NCBI GenBank assembly: GCA_937988775.1
Contig: CALKHP010000007.1
Span: 1-48,272 of the forward strand
Source of the DNA: an uncultured Alphaproteobacteria bacterium
Lineage (GTDB): Bacteria; Pseudomonadota; Alphaproteobacteria; Rhizobiales; Beijerinckiaceae
Length of the DNA stretch: 48,272 nt
Direction: 5' to 3'
Position numbers and translations under genes: made by a program. The notes beneath the pieces are model-generated. The model was not told the DNA's origin and made no database searches. It saw only the letters and a program-made list of their open reading frames with translations. Below, piece after piece: positions 7,395-15,243 of the stretch (within the stretch, counting starts at the first letter, position 1; each line of letters begins with the position of its first letter).

Positions 7395-7952
7395 GGAATA
7401 GGCGAATTGTTGCCCGATTTCGCTGAGCAGCGGCGCGTTGCGATCCTTGTCGGACAGGCTCGCCTCGGCTTCCGTCACCGGCCAGTCCACGCCGATGCCC
7501 GGATCGTTCCAGCGCACGCCGGCATCGTGTTCGCGGCTGTAATAATCGGTCACCTTGTAGATCACTTCGGTATCGTCGGCCAGCGTGCAGAACCCGTGCA
7601 GGAAGCCCGGCGGCACATAGAGCTGGCGCCAGTTCTCGGCCGAGAGTTCTATCGCCTCGTGGCGGCCGTAAGTCGGCGAGCCGTGCCGGATATCGACCGC
7701 GACATCGACAATGGCGCCGCGGATCACGCGCACCAGCTTGCCCTGCGCGCGCGGGGATTTCTGGTAATGCAGGCCGCGAATGGTGCCGCGCGCGCCCGAA
7801 AGCGACTGGTTGTCCTGCACGAAGCGCACCGGGCCGGCGGCGGCCTCGAATTTGTCGGCGCGGAACGTCTCGGAGAAGAAGCCGCGTCCGTCGCCGATGC
7901 GCGACGGGCTCACCAGGAGAAGGCCCGGCAGGGAAAGCGTGTCGATCTGCAT
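7389..7952 (-). CDS. rfbC: dTDP-4-dehydrorhamnose 3,5-epimerase
   Basis: A 187-residue cupin-fold enzyme, usual length. It epimerises C3 and C5 of dTDP-4-keto-6-deoxyglucose, the third step of dTDP-L-rhamnose synthesis. Family motifs are present: D-G-R-G-F-F-S-E-T-F near residue 21, F-V-Q-D-N-Q-S near 45, R-G-L-H-Y-Q with the catalytic His near 62, and Y-V-P-P-G-F-L-H-G-F near 112. It follows rfbA by 24 bp, and the order on the minus strand is rfbB, rfbD, rfbA, rfbC, so all four rhamnose enzymes are together. The product supports the rhamnosyltransferase-like gene at 11030. Confidence 0.95.
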   Translation of the reverse strand: MQIDTLSLPGLLLVSPSRIGDGRGFFSETFRADKFEAAAGPVRFVQDNQSLSGARGTIRGLHYQKSPRAQGKLVRVIRGAIVDVAVDIRHGSPTYGRHEAIELSAENWRQLYVPPGFLHGFCTLADDTEVIYKVTDYYSREHDAGVRWNDPGIGVDWPVTEAEASLSDKDRNAPLLSEIGQQFAYSA

Positions 7953-7976
7953 GTCCGTCCTGCTCTTGTCGCGGCG

Positions 7977-8849
7977 TCAGCCGCGCTCGTTGACGATCTG
8001 GCCGAGATAGCGGCCGTAGGAACTCTTGCCGAGTTCGCGCGCGAGGACGCGCAACTGGCTGGCGTCGATAAAGCCCCTCTCGAAGGCGATCTCCTCCGGG
8101 CAGCAGATGCGCATGCCCTGGCGCTTCTCGATGGTGCGCACGAAATTCGAGGCATCGGTCAGCGATTCATGCGTGCCGGTGTCGAGCCAGGCGAAGCCAC
8201 GCCCCATGCGCGACACGTGCAGGGCGCCGCGCTCGAGATAGGCGCGGTTGACGTCGGTGATCTCGTATTCGCCGCGCGCCGACGGCTTGACCGCCTTGGC
8301 GATCGACACCACGTCGCGATCATAGACATAGAGGCCGGTGACGGCCCAGTTCGATTTCGGCTTGGCGGGCTTTTCCTCGATCGACAGCGCGCGGCCCTCG
8401 CCATTGAAATCGACGACGCCGTAACGCTCGGGGTCGGGCACCTTGTAGGCGAACACCGTCGCGCCGCTCTCGCGCGCCGTCGCTTCCCTGAGCTGGACGG
8501 TCAGGCCGGCGCCATAGAAGATGTTGTCGCCGAGCACCAGCGCCGCGCGGTCGCCGGCGACGAACTCCTCGCCGATGACGAACGCCTGCGCCAGCCCGTT
8601 CGGCACCGCCTGTTCGGCATAGGCGAAGCGTACGCCCCATTTGGCGCCGTCGCCGAGCAGCCGGCGGAATATCGGCAGGTCGTGCGGCGTCGAGATGATC
8701 AGGATGTCGCGGATGCCGGCCAGCATCAGTACCGAGAGCGGATAGTAGATCATCGGCTTGTCGTAGACCGGCACGAGCTGCTTCGAGACGGCCAGCGTGA
8801 TCGGGTGCAGGCGCGTGCCGCTGCCGCCGGCGAGAATGATGCCCTTCAT
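7977..8849 (-). CDS. rfbA: Glucose-1-phosphate thymidylyltransferase
   Basis: A 290-residue enzyme that condenses dTTP and glucose-1-phosphate to dTDP-glucose, the entry step of dTDP-rhamnose synthesis. The nucleotidyltransferase signature M-K-G-I-I-L-A-G-G-S-G-T-R-L-H-P is at the very N terminus; S-K-Q-L-V-P-V-Y-D-K-P-M and V-L-G-D-N-I-F-Y-G follow. A longer in-frame start at 8912 exists, but ATG 8849 puts the start exactly at the conserved N terminus and gives an ATGA overlap with rfbD, so it is preferred. Length and motifs are normal for RmlA. Confidence 0.95.
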   Translation of the reverse strand: MKGIILAGGSGTRLHPITLAVSKQLVPVYDKPMIYYPLSVLMLAGIRDILIISTPHDLPIFRRLLGDGAKWGVRFAYAEQAVPNGLAQAFVIGEEFVAGDRAALVLGDNIFYGAGLTVQLREATARESGATVFAYKVPDPERYGVVDFNGEGRALSIEEKPAKPKSNWAVTGLYVYDRDVVSIAKAVKPSARGEYEITDVNRAYLERGALHVSRMGRGFAWLDTGTHESLTDASNFVRTIEKRQGMRICCPEEIAFERGFIDASQLRVLARELGKSSYGRYLGQIVNERG

Positions 8850-9751
8850 GATGCCGACAATGCTCCATCCTGCTCGAGTTGGTCCATGCAGCGCGCCAGG
8901 GCATCGCTCCAATGCGGCATGGCGATGCCGTAAGCCCGGCCGAGCTTGCCGCAGTCGAGCCGCGAATTGGCCGGCCGGCGCGCCGGCGTCGGGTAGTCGG
9001 CCGTGCCGATGCGCCTGACGCTGGCCGAGGGGCCGCCACGGCGCGCGGATTCGGCGAAGATCGCCTCGGCGAAGCTCGCCCAGTCGGTGCTGCCGGTGCC
9101 GCCAAGGTGGAAGGTGCCGCGCAAGGCACGGTTATCCGGCTCCGCCAGCAGGCGGCGCGCCACCGCGATCACCGCGTCGGCGATATCGGGCGCGTAGCTC
9201 GGGCAGCCATGCTGGTCGGCGACGACCGAGAGTTCCGGCCGGGTTGCCGCGAGCCGCAGCATGGTGCGCACGAAATTCTTGCCCTCGGGCGCGTAGACCC
9301 AGGCGGTGCGCAGGATGGCATGGTCCGGATTGGCGGAAGCGACCGCGCGCTCGCCTGAAAGCTTGCTGCGGCCATAGGCGCTGACCGGCCCGACCGCATC
9401 GCTCTCGACGTAGGGAGCAGGTTTGGCGCCGTCGAACACGTAATCCGTCGAGAGATGGATCACCGGCACGCCGAGGGCTTTGGCGGCGGCTGCGACCGCA
9501 CCGGCACCCGCCCCGTTGACGCGCTCGGCGAGCTCGGGCTCGCTCTCGGCCTGGTCGACGGCGGTATAGGCGGCGGCGCTGACGATCACCTCCGGCGCGC
9601 TCGCCGCAAGGGCCGCTGCGATGCCGGCCTCGTCAGCGAGATCGAGTTCGGGCCGCCCGAGCGCCACGACCGTGACATCGGGGGCGAGGCTTGCGCGCTG
9701 GCCAAGCGCGCTGACGACCTGGCCCGTGCGGCCGGTAACGACGATGCGCAT
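8846..9751 (-). CDS. rfbD: dTDP-4-dehydrorhamnose reductase
   Basis: A 301-residue short-chain dehydrogenase-type enzyme performing the last step, NADPH reduction of dTDP-4-keto-rhamnose to dTDP-L-rhamnose. The Rossmann glycine motif V-T-G-R-T-G-Q-V lies at residues 5-12, slightly unlike the usual G-x-x-G-Q-L-G. S-T-D-Y-V-F-D-G (about 100) and Y-G-R-S-K-L-S-G-E with the catalytic Tyr and Lys (about 127) follow. It begins directly after the rfbB stop and its own stop overlaps the rfbA start by four bases, indicating tight coupling. Confidence 0.95.
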   Translation of the reverse strand: MRIVVTGRTGQVVSALGQRASLAPDVTVVALGRPELDLADEAGIAAALAASAPEVIVSAAAYTAVDQAESEPELAERVNGAGAGAVAAAAKALGVPVIHLSTDYVFDGAKPAPYVESDAVGPVSAYGRSKLSGERAVASANPDHAILRTAWVYAPEGKNFVRTMLRLAATRPELSVVADQHGCPSYAPDIADAVIAVARRLLAEPDNRALRGTFHLGGTGSTDWASFAEAIFAESARRGGPSASVRRIGTADYPTPARRPANSRLDCGKLGRAYGIAMPHWSDALARCMDQLEQDGALSAS

Positions 9752-10813
9752 CTACTTCGAGGGTTCCAGCAGGCCGAGCCGCTCGCCGGTATAGACCTTG
9801 TCGCGCAGCGGCCGCCACCACCACTCATTGTCGAGAAACCAGCGCACCGTCTTGTCGATGCCGGTTTCGAAGGTCTCCTCCGCCTGCCAGCCGAGTTCGC
9901 GTTCGAGCTTGCTGGCATCGATCGCGTAGCGCTGGTCGTGGCCGGGCCGGTCCTTGACGAATTCGATCAGCTCTTCATGCGGGCGCGCCGCCGGCCGCAG
10001 CCGGTCGAGCAGCCGGCAGATGCCGCGCACCACATCGATGTTCCTGCGCTCGTTGCGGCCGCCGACATTGTATTTCTCGCCGATGCGGCCACGGCTGACG
10101 ATGATGTCGAGCGCGCGCGCATGATCCTCGACATAGAGCCAGTCGCGTATGTTCTCGCCCTGGCCGTAGACGGGCAGGGGCCGGCCATGCATCGCGTTGA
10201 GGATGATCAGCGGGATCAGCTTCTCGGGGAAATGATACGGCCCGTAATTGTTCGAGCAGTTCGAGATCAGGCCCGGAAAACCGTAGGTGCGCGCCCAGGC
10301 GGAGACGAGATGGTCGGCGGCCGCCTTCGAGGCCGAGTAGGGCGAACTCGGGTCGTAGGACGTCTCCTCGGTGAACAGCCCGTCGGCGCCCAGCGAGCCG
10401 TAGACCTCGTCGGTCGAGATATGCAGGAAGCGGAAAGTCTCGCGCCGTGCGGCCGGCAGCTTGTCCCAGTAGCTGCGCGCCGCCGCCAGCATGATGAACG
10501 TGCCGACGATATTGGTGTTGATGAAATCATCCGCGCCGGCGATCGAGCGGTCGACATGGCTTTCGGCCGCCAGATGCATGACATGGTCGGGCTGGAAGGC
10601 CTCGAACGCCTCGGCGATCGCCGTCCCGTCGCAGATGTCGATCTGCCGGAAACTGTAATGCGGCAGGTTCGAGATGGTTTTCAGCGACGGCAGGTTGCCG
10701 GCATAGGTCAATTTGTCGAGGTTGAGAACGGCGCAACCCGAATGGACCAGATGGCGGCACACGGCGGAGCCGATAAATCCGGCCCCTCCCGTCACCAGAA
10801 CACGACGGATCAT
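9752..10813 (-). CDS. rfbB: dTDP-glucose 4,6-dehydratase
   Basis: A 353-residue extended short-chain dehydrogenase converting dTDP-glucose to dTDP-4-keto-6-deoxyglucose with bound NAD. V-T-G-G-A-G-F-I-G-S starts at residue 7; M-H-L-A-A-E-S-H-V-D-R-S is near 79; S-T-D-E-V-Y-G-S-L with the catalytic Thr-Asp-Glu is near 132; Y-S-A-S-K-A-A-A-D-H contains the Tyr-x3-Lys pair near 157. It is the first rhamnose gene on this strand. The 216 bp between it and the GT2 gene upstream (10814-11029) should hold its promoter; a TATAAC-like element lies near 10831-10836, but I could not pair it with a good -35. Confidence 0.96.
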   Translation of the reverse strand: MIRRVLVTGGAGFIGSAVCRHLVHSGCAVLNLDKLTYAGNLPSLKTISNLPHYSFRQIDICDGTAIAEAFEAFQPDHVMHLAAESHVDRSIAGADDFINTNIVGTFIMLAAARSYWDKLPAARRETFRFLHISTDEVYGSLGADGLFTEETSYDPSSPYSASKAAADHLVSAWARTYGFPGLISNCSNNYGPYHFPEKLIPLIILNAMHGRPLPVYGQGENIRDWLYVEDHARALDIIVSRGRIGEKYNVGGRNERRNIDVVRGICRLLDRLRPAARPHEELIEFVKDRPGHDQRYAIDASKLERELGWQAEETFETGIDKTVRWFLDNEWWWRPLRDKVYTGERLGLLEPSK

Positions 10814-11029
10814 GCTATACCAAGCCCCTATAGTTATAATTGCGCGAAAAAAACGTGCCCGGCCGCGCTAATTTCCATGAAAACGCAAGACATATTTCTG
10901 CTCTGCCCTAGCACGGAGACATGACGAACTGTCAATGCGATTTCGCCTTGATCGTTGCCGGCGACCGCGCCCCGCACGGGGAGGATGAGATTTTCGTGAC
11001 GCTCCGGTAGGCAGGAAATATGGCTCGAG

Positions 11030-11953
11030 TTAGGAGGCGGCGTCGATTTTCCCGGCCTCGGCCGGTCCGAGCCTGCCCGCGAACCCGTCGCCGATGGCGC
11101 TGGCGACCAGCGCCCGCGTCGGCCTGTCGAAGCGGCGCGCCGCCAGCAGCCGGACGATCTGGAGCACGAGATTGGCCCCATAGTGCAATTTCCAGCCCGG
11201 CCTCGCGTGCGGCAGCCGCAGGCAGGCGATGGCGTTGCGGATATAGTAATAGTTGCGCGAGGCCGTGTGGCGCAGGATTTGCGGCACGGCGTGGCTGCCC
11301 GCTTCAGCTGGCGTCCCCCAGCGATGCGGCATCGCCACGTCGCGCGCCACCAGCAGGCGATAGCCGGCGTGGTCGGCGCGCAGACCCCATTCGACATCGA
11401 TGCCGCCGATGAAATAATCGGCGCGGAACTCGCCGATCCGCGCGAAGGCGTCGAGCGCGAGCAGCGTGCCGGAGGTCGGCAGGAACAGCGCCGCGCCATG
11501 CCGCGCGTCGCGCCACTGGTAGCGGATCGCCCGGTAGCCCTCGCCGGGCGGCGGCACCAGAAGCGGGCCGATGGCGGCGATATCGCCGGCTTCCGCCGCG
11601 AGCCGCGCGCGCAGCCGCTCCGGCAGGTCCGGAGCGGGCTCGCTGTCCTGATCGAGCAGCAGCACATGCGAAAAGCCTTCCGCCATGGCCTGGCGAACGA
11701 CCGCGTTCAGCCCCTCGCCATGCCCGAGATTGACCGGCGCGCCGAGCACGATGGCATTGGACAATTGCTTGAGACGCAAGGCGACCGCCGGCGCGAGCGG
11801 CCCGTTGGCGAACAGGATCAGCCGGCGGCGATCGCGGTCGAGCGCCGCGAGCAGCCTGTCGAGGAGCAGCGCGTCCGGTGCGTACAGCACGATCGCCGCC
11901 GGCACGGCGTGCTGGTGCGGCGTAGCGCCGGTTGTTGGCGGTGTTGCACTCAT
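11030..11953 (-). CDS. Glycosyltransferase family 2, rhamnosyltransferase-like
   Basis: A 307-residue GT-A fold transferase. After a short N-terminal tail, A-A-I-V-L-Y-A-P-D (from residue 19) opens the nucleotide-binding domain; V-N-L-G-H-G-E-G-L-N (74-83) and V-L-L-L-D-Q-D-S-E-P (97-106) with D101-Q-D103 are typical of the RfbF/WbbL-type rhamnosyltransferases, as is F-I-G-G-I-D-V-E-W near residue 181. No membrane segment. The position next to a full dTDP-rhamnose pathway makes rhamnose the likely donor sugar, which is inference. It is divergent from cysE. Confidence 0.75.
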   Translation of the reverse strand: MSATPPTTGATPHQHAVPAAIVLYAPDALLLDRLLAALDRDRRRLILFANGPLAPAVALRLKQLSNAIVLGAPVNLGHGEGLNAVVRQAMAEGFSHVLLLDQDSEPAPDLPERLRARLAAEAGDIAAIGPLLVPPPGEGYRAIRYQWRDARHGAALFLPTSGTLLALDAFARIGEFRADYFIGGIDVEWGLRADHAGYRLLVARDVAMPHRWGTPAEAGSHAVPQILRHTASRNYYYIRNAIACLRLPHARPGWKLHYGANLVLQIVRLLAARRFDRPTRALVASAIGDGFAGRLGPAEAGKIDAAS

Positions 11954-12040
11954 CGCTTGCGGTCATAGGCGATAAAGCGCGCCGCGTTGAGCGCTTATCG
12001 TCACGGCCTGCGGCGTTGTTCTTTTTAACGATCGTTCCGG

Positions 12041-12069
12041 TTGACGGTCAGAACGGATTTCGACAAGAT
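12041..12069 (+). promoter_or_regulatory. Candidate cysE promoter
   Basis: TTGACG (12041-12046) and CAAGAT (12064-12069) are 17 bp apart, ending 22 bp before the chosen cysE start. A ten-base palindrome AACGATCGTT at 12027-12036 sits just upstream and could be an operator. The TTG that would give a longer cysE is part of this -35, which argues against it as a start codon. Confidence 0.3.
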
Positions 12070-12091
12070 TTCGCAATGTGAGGAGATGCCG

Positions 12092-12931
12092 ATGTCCGCC
12101 CAGCCCCGCAGCATGTCGCGCACCGCCGCCAGCGACCGGCGCATCGTCGAGGGCGAGGCGCGCACGCTCGATACCGACGATATTGGCGGGCTCGTGCTGG
12201 CGGCGCTGCACGGCGCGCATGACCTGCACGACATCGTGCTGCGCCGGCTCGCCGAACTGGTCGGCAATGCCGAGCTGCGGCCGGTGCTGTTCCACGACCT
12301 CGCGCGCAAGGCGCTTGCCGCCGACCCGGCCATCGGGCGGGCGATGCGCAAGGATGCCTTCGCCGTGGTCGAGCGCGATCCGGCCGCCGGCCGGTTGATC
12401 GATCCGATCCTGTTCTACAAGGGCTTTCACGCCATCGAGACCCACCGCGTCGCCCATTGGCTGTGGCGCGAGGGCCGCAGGGATGTCGCGCTGTGGCTGC
12501 AAAGCCGGGCCTCGGAGATTTTCCAGGTCGATATCCATCCGGCGGTCCATATCGGGCACGGGCTGTTCCTCGATCACGCCACCGGCTTCACCGTCGGCGA
12601 GACGGCGCTGATCGAGGACGACGTCTCGATCCTGCACAGCGTCACGCTTGGCGGCACCGGCATCACCGGCGGCACCCGGCACCCGACCATCCGGCGCGGC
12701 GTGCTGGTCGGCGCCGGCGCCAAGATCCTCGGCGGCATCGAGATCGGCGAGGCGGCGATGGTCGCGGCCGGCTCCGTGGTGCTGGAATCGGTCGCGCCCT
12801 TCACCACGGTCGCCGGCGTGCCGGCGCGCCAGGTTGCCGACAAGCGGCGCAGCGCCGGCAACGCGCCCTCGCGCACCATGGATCAGTTGCTCGACGAGGA
12901 CGCCTACGATTCCTTCGCCTATGTCATCTGA
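12092..12931 (+). CDS. cysE: Serine O-acetyltransferase
   Basis: A 279-residue enzyme making O-acetylserine from serine and acetyl-CoA, the carbon skeleton for cysteine. ATG 12092 is preferred because AGGAG lies six bases upstream (12081-12085); ATG 12086 abuts that site, and a TTG at 12041 falls in the promoter. The alpha-helical N-terminal domain (to about residue 150) is followed by the left-handed beta helix with D-I-H-P-A-V-H-I-G-H-G, H-S-V-T-L-G-G-T-G, R-H-P-T-I and V-A-G-V-P-A-R. The context with cysD-cysNC nine kb away on the other strand, and a convergent Rrf2 regulator after 171 bp, fits sulfur assimilation. Confidence 0.93.
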   Translation: MSAQPRSMSRTAASDRRIVEGEARTLDTDDIGGLVLAALHGAHDLHDIVLRRLAELVGNAELRPVLFHDLARKALAADPAIGRAMRKDAFAVVERDPAAGRLIDPILFYKGFHAIETHRVAHWLWREGRRDVALWLQSRASEIFQVDIHPAVHIGHGLFLDHATGFTVGETALIEDDVSILHSVTLGGTGITGGTRHPTIRRGVLVGAGAKILGGIEIGEAAMVAAGSVVLESVAPFTTVAGVPARQVADKRRSAGNAPSRTMDQLLDEDAYDSFAYVI

Positions 12932-12960
12932 ATGGGCGGCTGGATGCCGCACGCGTCTTG

Positions 12961-13085
12961 CCCCGGACTTGATCCGGGGCCCACACGTCGGAAAAGCGTG
13001 GCGATTGCAGCTGAATGCCGGGTCGAGCCCGGCAAAAGAGCCGTCGAGGTTTCCCGCGCGTCTCGCCCTGGACTTGATCCGGGGG
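12961..13085. repeat. Cluster of intergenic hairpin repeats between convergent cysE and Rrf2 gene
   Basis: Three hairpins: CCCCGGACTTGATCCGGGG at 12961-12979 (7 bp stem), TGCCGGGTCGAGCCCGGCA at 13016-13034 (7 bp stem) and an imperfect copy of the first at 13066-13085. The same two units recur at 21264-21556. They lie between two converging stops and could end transcription from both sides. Confidence 0.8.
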
Positions 13086-13102
13086 CCAGCCGCGCCGGGT
13101 CG

Positions 13103-13549
13103 TCAGATCGTGAAATCGAGCGGCTCGCGCGCGCCGGAGCCGGCGACGAGGTCGCTCAAGGTCGTCGAATCGAGGATGCGGGCCATGGCGTTGCGCACCT
13201 CCGTCATCAGCAGGCGCACGGCGCAGCTGTCGAAATCCTGGCAATCCTCGCATGGCTCGTTCGCGGTGCGGCGCGCGCAGCCGAGCGGCGCGATCGGGCC
13301 GTCGAGCACGCGGATCACCGCGCCGATCCTGATCTCGTCGGGCGCGCGCGCCAGGCTGTAGCCGCCGCCCCGGCCCTTCTTGCTGCGTAGAAAACCGGCA
13401 TTCTTGAGATCGAGCAGGATCGCGTCGAGGAATTTCTTGGAGATGTTGTTGCGCTGCGCGATATCGAGCACCTGATGCGGCGAACCGGCCGGATGCCGCG
13501 CCAGATCGACCAGCGCCTTCAGCCCGTATTTGCCCTTGTTGGTCAGCAT
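13103..13549 (-). CDS. Rrf2-family transcriptional regulator with Cys cluster
   Basis: A 148-residue winged-helix regulator. ATG 13549 is chosen because M-L-T-N-K-G-K-Y-G-L-K-A-L is the conserved start of the family; an upstream in-frame ATG at 13603 would add an atypical tail. The recognition region includes I-S-K-K-F-L-D-A-I-L-L-D-L and the wing S-K-K-G-R-G-G-G-Y. Four cysteines (C91, C100, C103, C109) occupy the place where IscR and RirA bind an iron-sulfur cluster, so a redox- or iron-sensing form is likely. Its target is not shown. Proximity to cysE and, 8 kb away, cysD-cysNC makes sulfur genes candidates, as CymR-type Rrf2 proteins control cysteine synthesis elsewhere; that link is inference. 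Confidence 0.85.
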   Translation of the reverse strand: MLTNKGKYGLKALVDLARHPAGSPHQVLDIAQRNNISKKFLDAILLDLKNAGFLRSKKGRGGGYSLARAPDEIRIGAVIRVLDGPIAPLGCARRTANEPCEDCQDFDSCAVRLLMTEVRNAMARILDSTTLSDLVAGSGAREPLDFTI

Positions 13550-13644
13550 GCCCGCTCCCGGCGCCAAACAGCCTGGTGTTGCGCCTGCCTGTCCTATCAT
13601 CATCCAGGTCGCGGCGGGGATTCAACCTGAGTTAGCTTGCCGAG

Positions 13645-14568
13645 TCAGCTTGCCGTGAAGCTTTCCAGCGCCGCGCGCGTCGGCATGCCGGATTGCGCGC
13701 CGAGCGCCAGGCAGGCGAGCGCCGCGCCACGGCAGGCGAGCGCGAGCGCCTCGGGCAGGGCGCGGCCTTCCGCCGTCATGGCGGCGAGGATGCCGACGAA
13801 CGTGTCGCCGGCTCCGGTGGTGTCGACGGGCGTGATGCGGGGTGCTGCCGCCGCGAGCCTCTCGCCAGCGGCGGTGAAGGCGATCGCCCCGGCCGCGCCC
13901 GCCGTGACGATGCAGGTCGTGGCGCCATGCGCGGCCAGCGCCCCGGCGGCCTCCTCGAAGCTCGCCGCACCGCAGCCAAGCCGCGTGGCGGCGTCCATCG
14001 CCTCATGCTCGTTGACCACGAGCAGGTCGCTGGCCCCGATCAGTTCCGCGACCGCGCGCCCGTCGAAGGTGGCCGGTACCGGCGCCATGTTCCAGATCAC
14101 GCGGCCGCCGGCCATGCGCGTGCGCCGTGCCAATGTCAGGGCTTCCGCGAACGGCACTTCCATTTGCAGCACCAGCACGCTGTCCGGCCCGAGCATCGTG
14201 TCGGGCACGTCGCCGGCCTGCGGCGCGGCATTGGCGCCGCTCGCCACCGTGATGGCGTTTTCGGCCCGTGCATCGACGGTGATGAAGGCGCAGCCCGTCG
14301 GCTCCGCCGCCGCCAGCACCAGATCGGTGCCGACGCCGTTGGCGGCGAGATTGCCGCGCGCTTCCGCGCCGAAAGCGTCGTCGCCGACGCGGGCCGCCAT
14401 CACGACCCGGCCGGGGCCGGCGACGCGCGCCGCCGCGACCGCCTGATTGGCGCCCTTGCCGCCGAAATGGCGCTGGTAGGAGGGCGCGAGCACGGTCATG
14501 CCCGGTCCGGGAATGGCAGCGACCCGCGCCACCAGGTCGATATTGATCGAGCCGAACACGATGATCAT
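13645..14568 (-). CDS. rbsK: Ribokinase (PfkB family)
   Basis: A 307-residue sugar kinase. ATG 14568 begins the conserved M-I-I-V-F-G-S-I-N-I-D-L; the upstream in-frame extension runs into rpiB and is discarded. PfkB signature 1, G-G-K-G-A-N-Q-A-V-A-A-A-R, lies at about 39-51, and signature 2, D-T-T-G-A-G-D-T-F-V-G with the catalytic Asp, at about 245-255. By family it phosphorylates D-ribose at C5 with ATP. It follows rpiB by 23 bp, giving ribose to ribose-5-phosphate to ribulose-5-phosphate in two genes. No ribose-type ABC transporter is adjacent, so another pentose or tetrose remains possible. Confidence 0.85.
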   Translation of the reverse strand: MIIVFGSINIDLVARVAAIPGPGMTVLAPSYQRHFGGKGANQAVAAARVAGPGRVVMAARVGDDAFGAEARGNLAANGVGTDLVLAAAEPTGCAFITVDARAENAITVASGANAAPQAGDVPDTMLGPDSVLVLQMEVPFAEALTLARRTRMAGGRVIWNMAPVPATFDGRAVAELIGASDLLVVNEHEAMDAATRLGCGAASFEEAAGALAAHGATTCIVTAGAAGAIAFTAAGERLAAAAPRITPVDTTGAGDTFVGILAAMTAEGRALPEALALACRGAALACLALGAQSGMPTRAALESFTAS

Positions 14569-14591
14569 GGCGAAATCCGCCGGCTTGCGGC

Positions 14592-15038
14592 CTACGCTTC
14601 CGCGTCCATGGCATGGAGCTTCTGCACACGGCGGCGGAATTCCTCCTCGGTCGAGAATTCGGCCGCAAGGAACGACGAGATCAGGTCCTTGGCGAGCCAG
14701 GCGCCGACGATCTGCGCGCCGATGCACATCACGTTGACATCGTCATGCTCGACGCATTGATGCGCTGAATGCACGTCGTGGCACACGGCGGCGCGGATGC
14801 CCTTCATCTTGTTGGCGGCGATCGCGGCGCCGACGCCGGTGCCGCACACCATGATGCCGCGCGCCACCTCGCCCGAGGTGACCTTCTGCGCCACGGCGCG
14901 CGCGATATCGGGGAAATCGACCGGCTTGTCGTCGTGGGAGCCGACATCGGTGACTTCATGGCCGAGCGACCGGACATGCTCGACGACGGCTTGCTTGAGC
15001 GACCACCCTGCGTGGTCCGATCCGATCACGAGACGCAT
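14592..15038 (-). CDS. rpiB: Sugar-phosphate isomerase, RpiB/LacAB family
   Basis: A 148-residue protein, standard for RpiB. ATG 15038 opens M-R-L-V-I-G-S-D-H-A-G-W, the conserved phosphate-binding N terminus; the longer frame to 15143 reads into an intergenic repeat. The active-site region M-V-C-G-T-G-V-G-A-A-I-A-A-N-K (about 65-79) contains the catalytic Cys, and V-N-V-M-C-I-G-A-Q is near 104. It interconverts ribose-5-phosphate and ribulose-5-phosphate, although relatives in Hyphomicrobiales act on erythrulose-4-phosphate in tetritol use; sequence alone does not separate them. It is transcribed before rbsK. Confidence 0.85.
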   Translation of the reverse strand: MRLVIGSDHAGWSLKQAVVEHVRSLGHEVTDVGSHDDKPVDFPDIARAVAQKVTSGEVARGIMVCGTGVGAAIAANKMKGIRAAVCHDVHSAHQCVEHDDVNVMCIGAQIVGAWLAKDLISSFLAAEFSTEEEFRRRVQKLHAMDAEA

Positions 15039-15148
15039 GACGTTTATCTTCTTTCTTTTGGCTGGAGGGAACGGCAGCCGCCGGAGCGGCTGCCGGATAG
15101 ACGGGCGTGATGTCGGGTCGAAAACGTGACCGTTTCGTTTCACGCCGC

Positions 15149-15218
15149 CTCATCCTGAGCTTGTCGAAGGATAGTCTAGTGAACTCTGGAACATCCTTCG
15201 ACAAGCTCGAGGCATGAG
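15149..15218. repeat. Dispersed inverted repeat (CTCATCCTGAG..GTCGAAGGAT family), copy 1
   Basis: Left arm 15149-15172 and right arm 15193-15218 are imperfectly complementary, with a central CTCTGGAACAT-like segment. The same design with the same central words recurs at 42625-42700. It separates the ABC operon end (15244) from rpiB and could act as terminator or mRNA-end stabiliser. Peptides read from it (L-S-F-D-K-L-R-M-R) are repeat artefacts, not a gene. Confidence 0.8.
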
Positions 15219-15243
15219 GGTTCGGATGTTCCGGGGCCGGCTC

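Noticed and set aside
12041..12091. Longer cysE starting at TTG 12041
   Set aside because: The TTG is part of a plausible -35 element, and a better ribosome site serves ATG 12092.
14956..15204. Small minus-strand protein with L-S-F-D-K-L-R-M-R
   Set aside because: It is read through the repeat at 15149-15218 and runs into rpiB out of frame.
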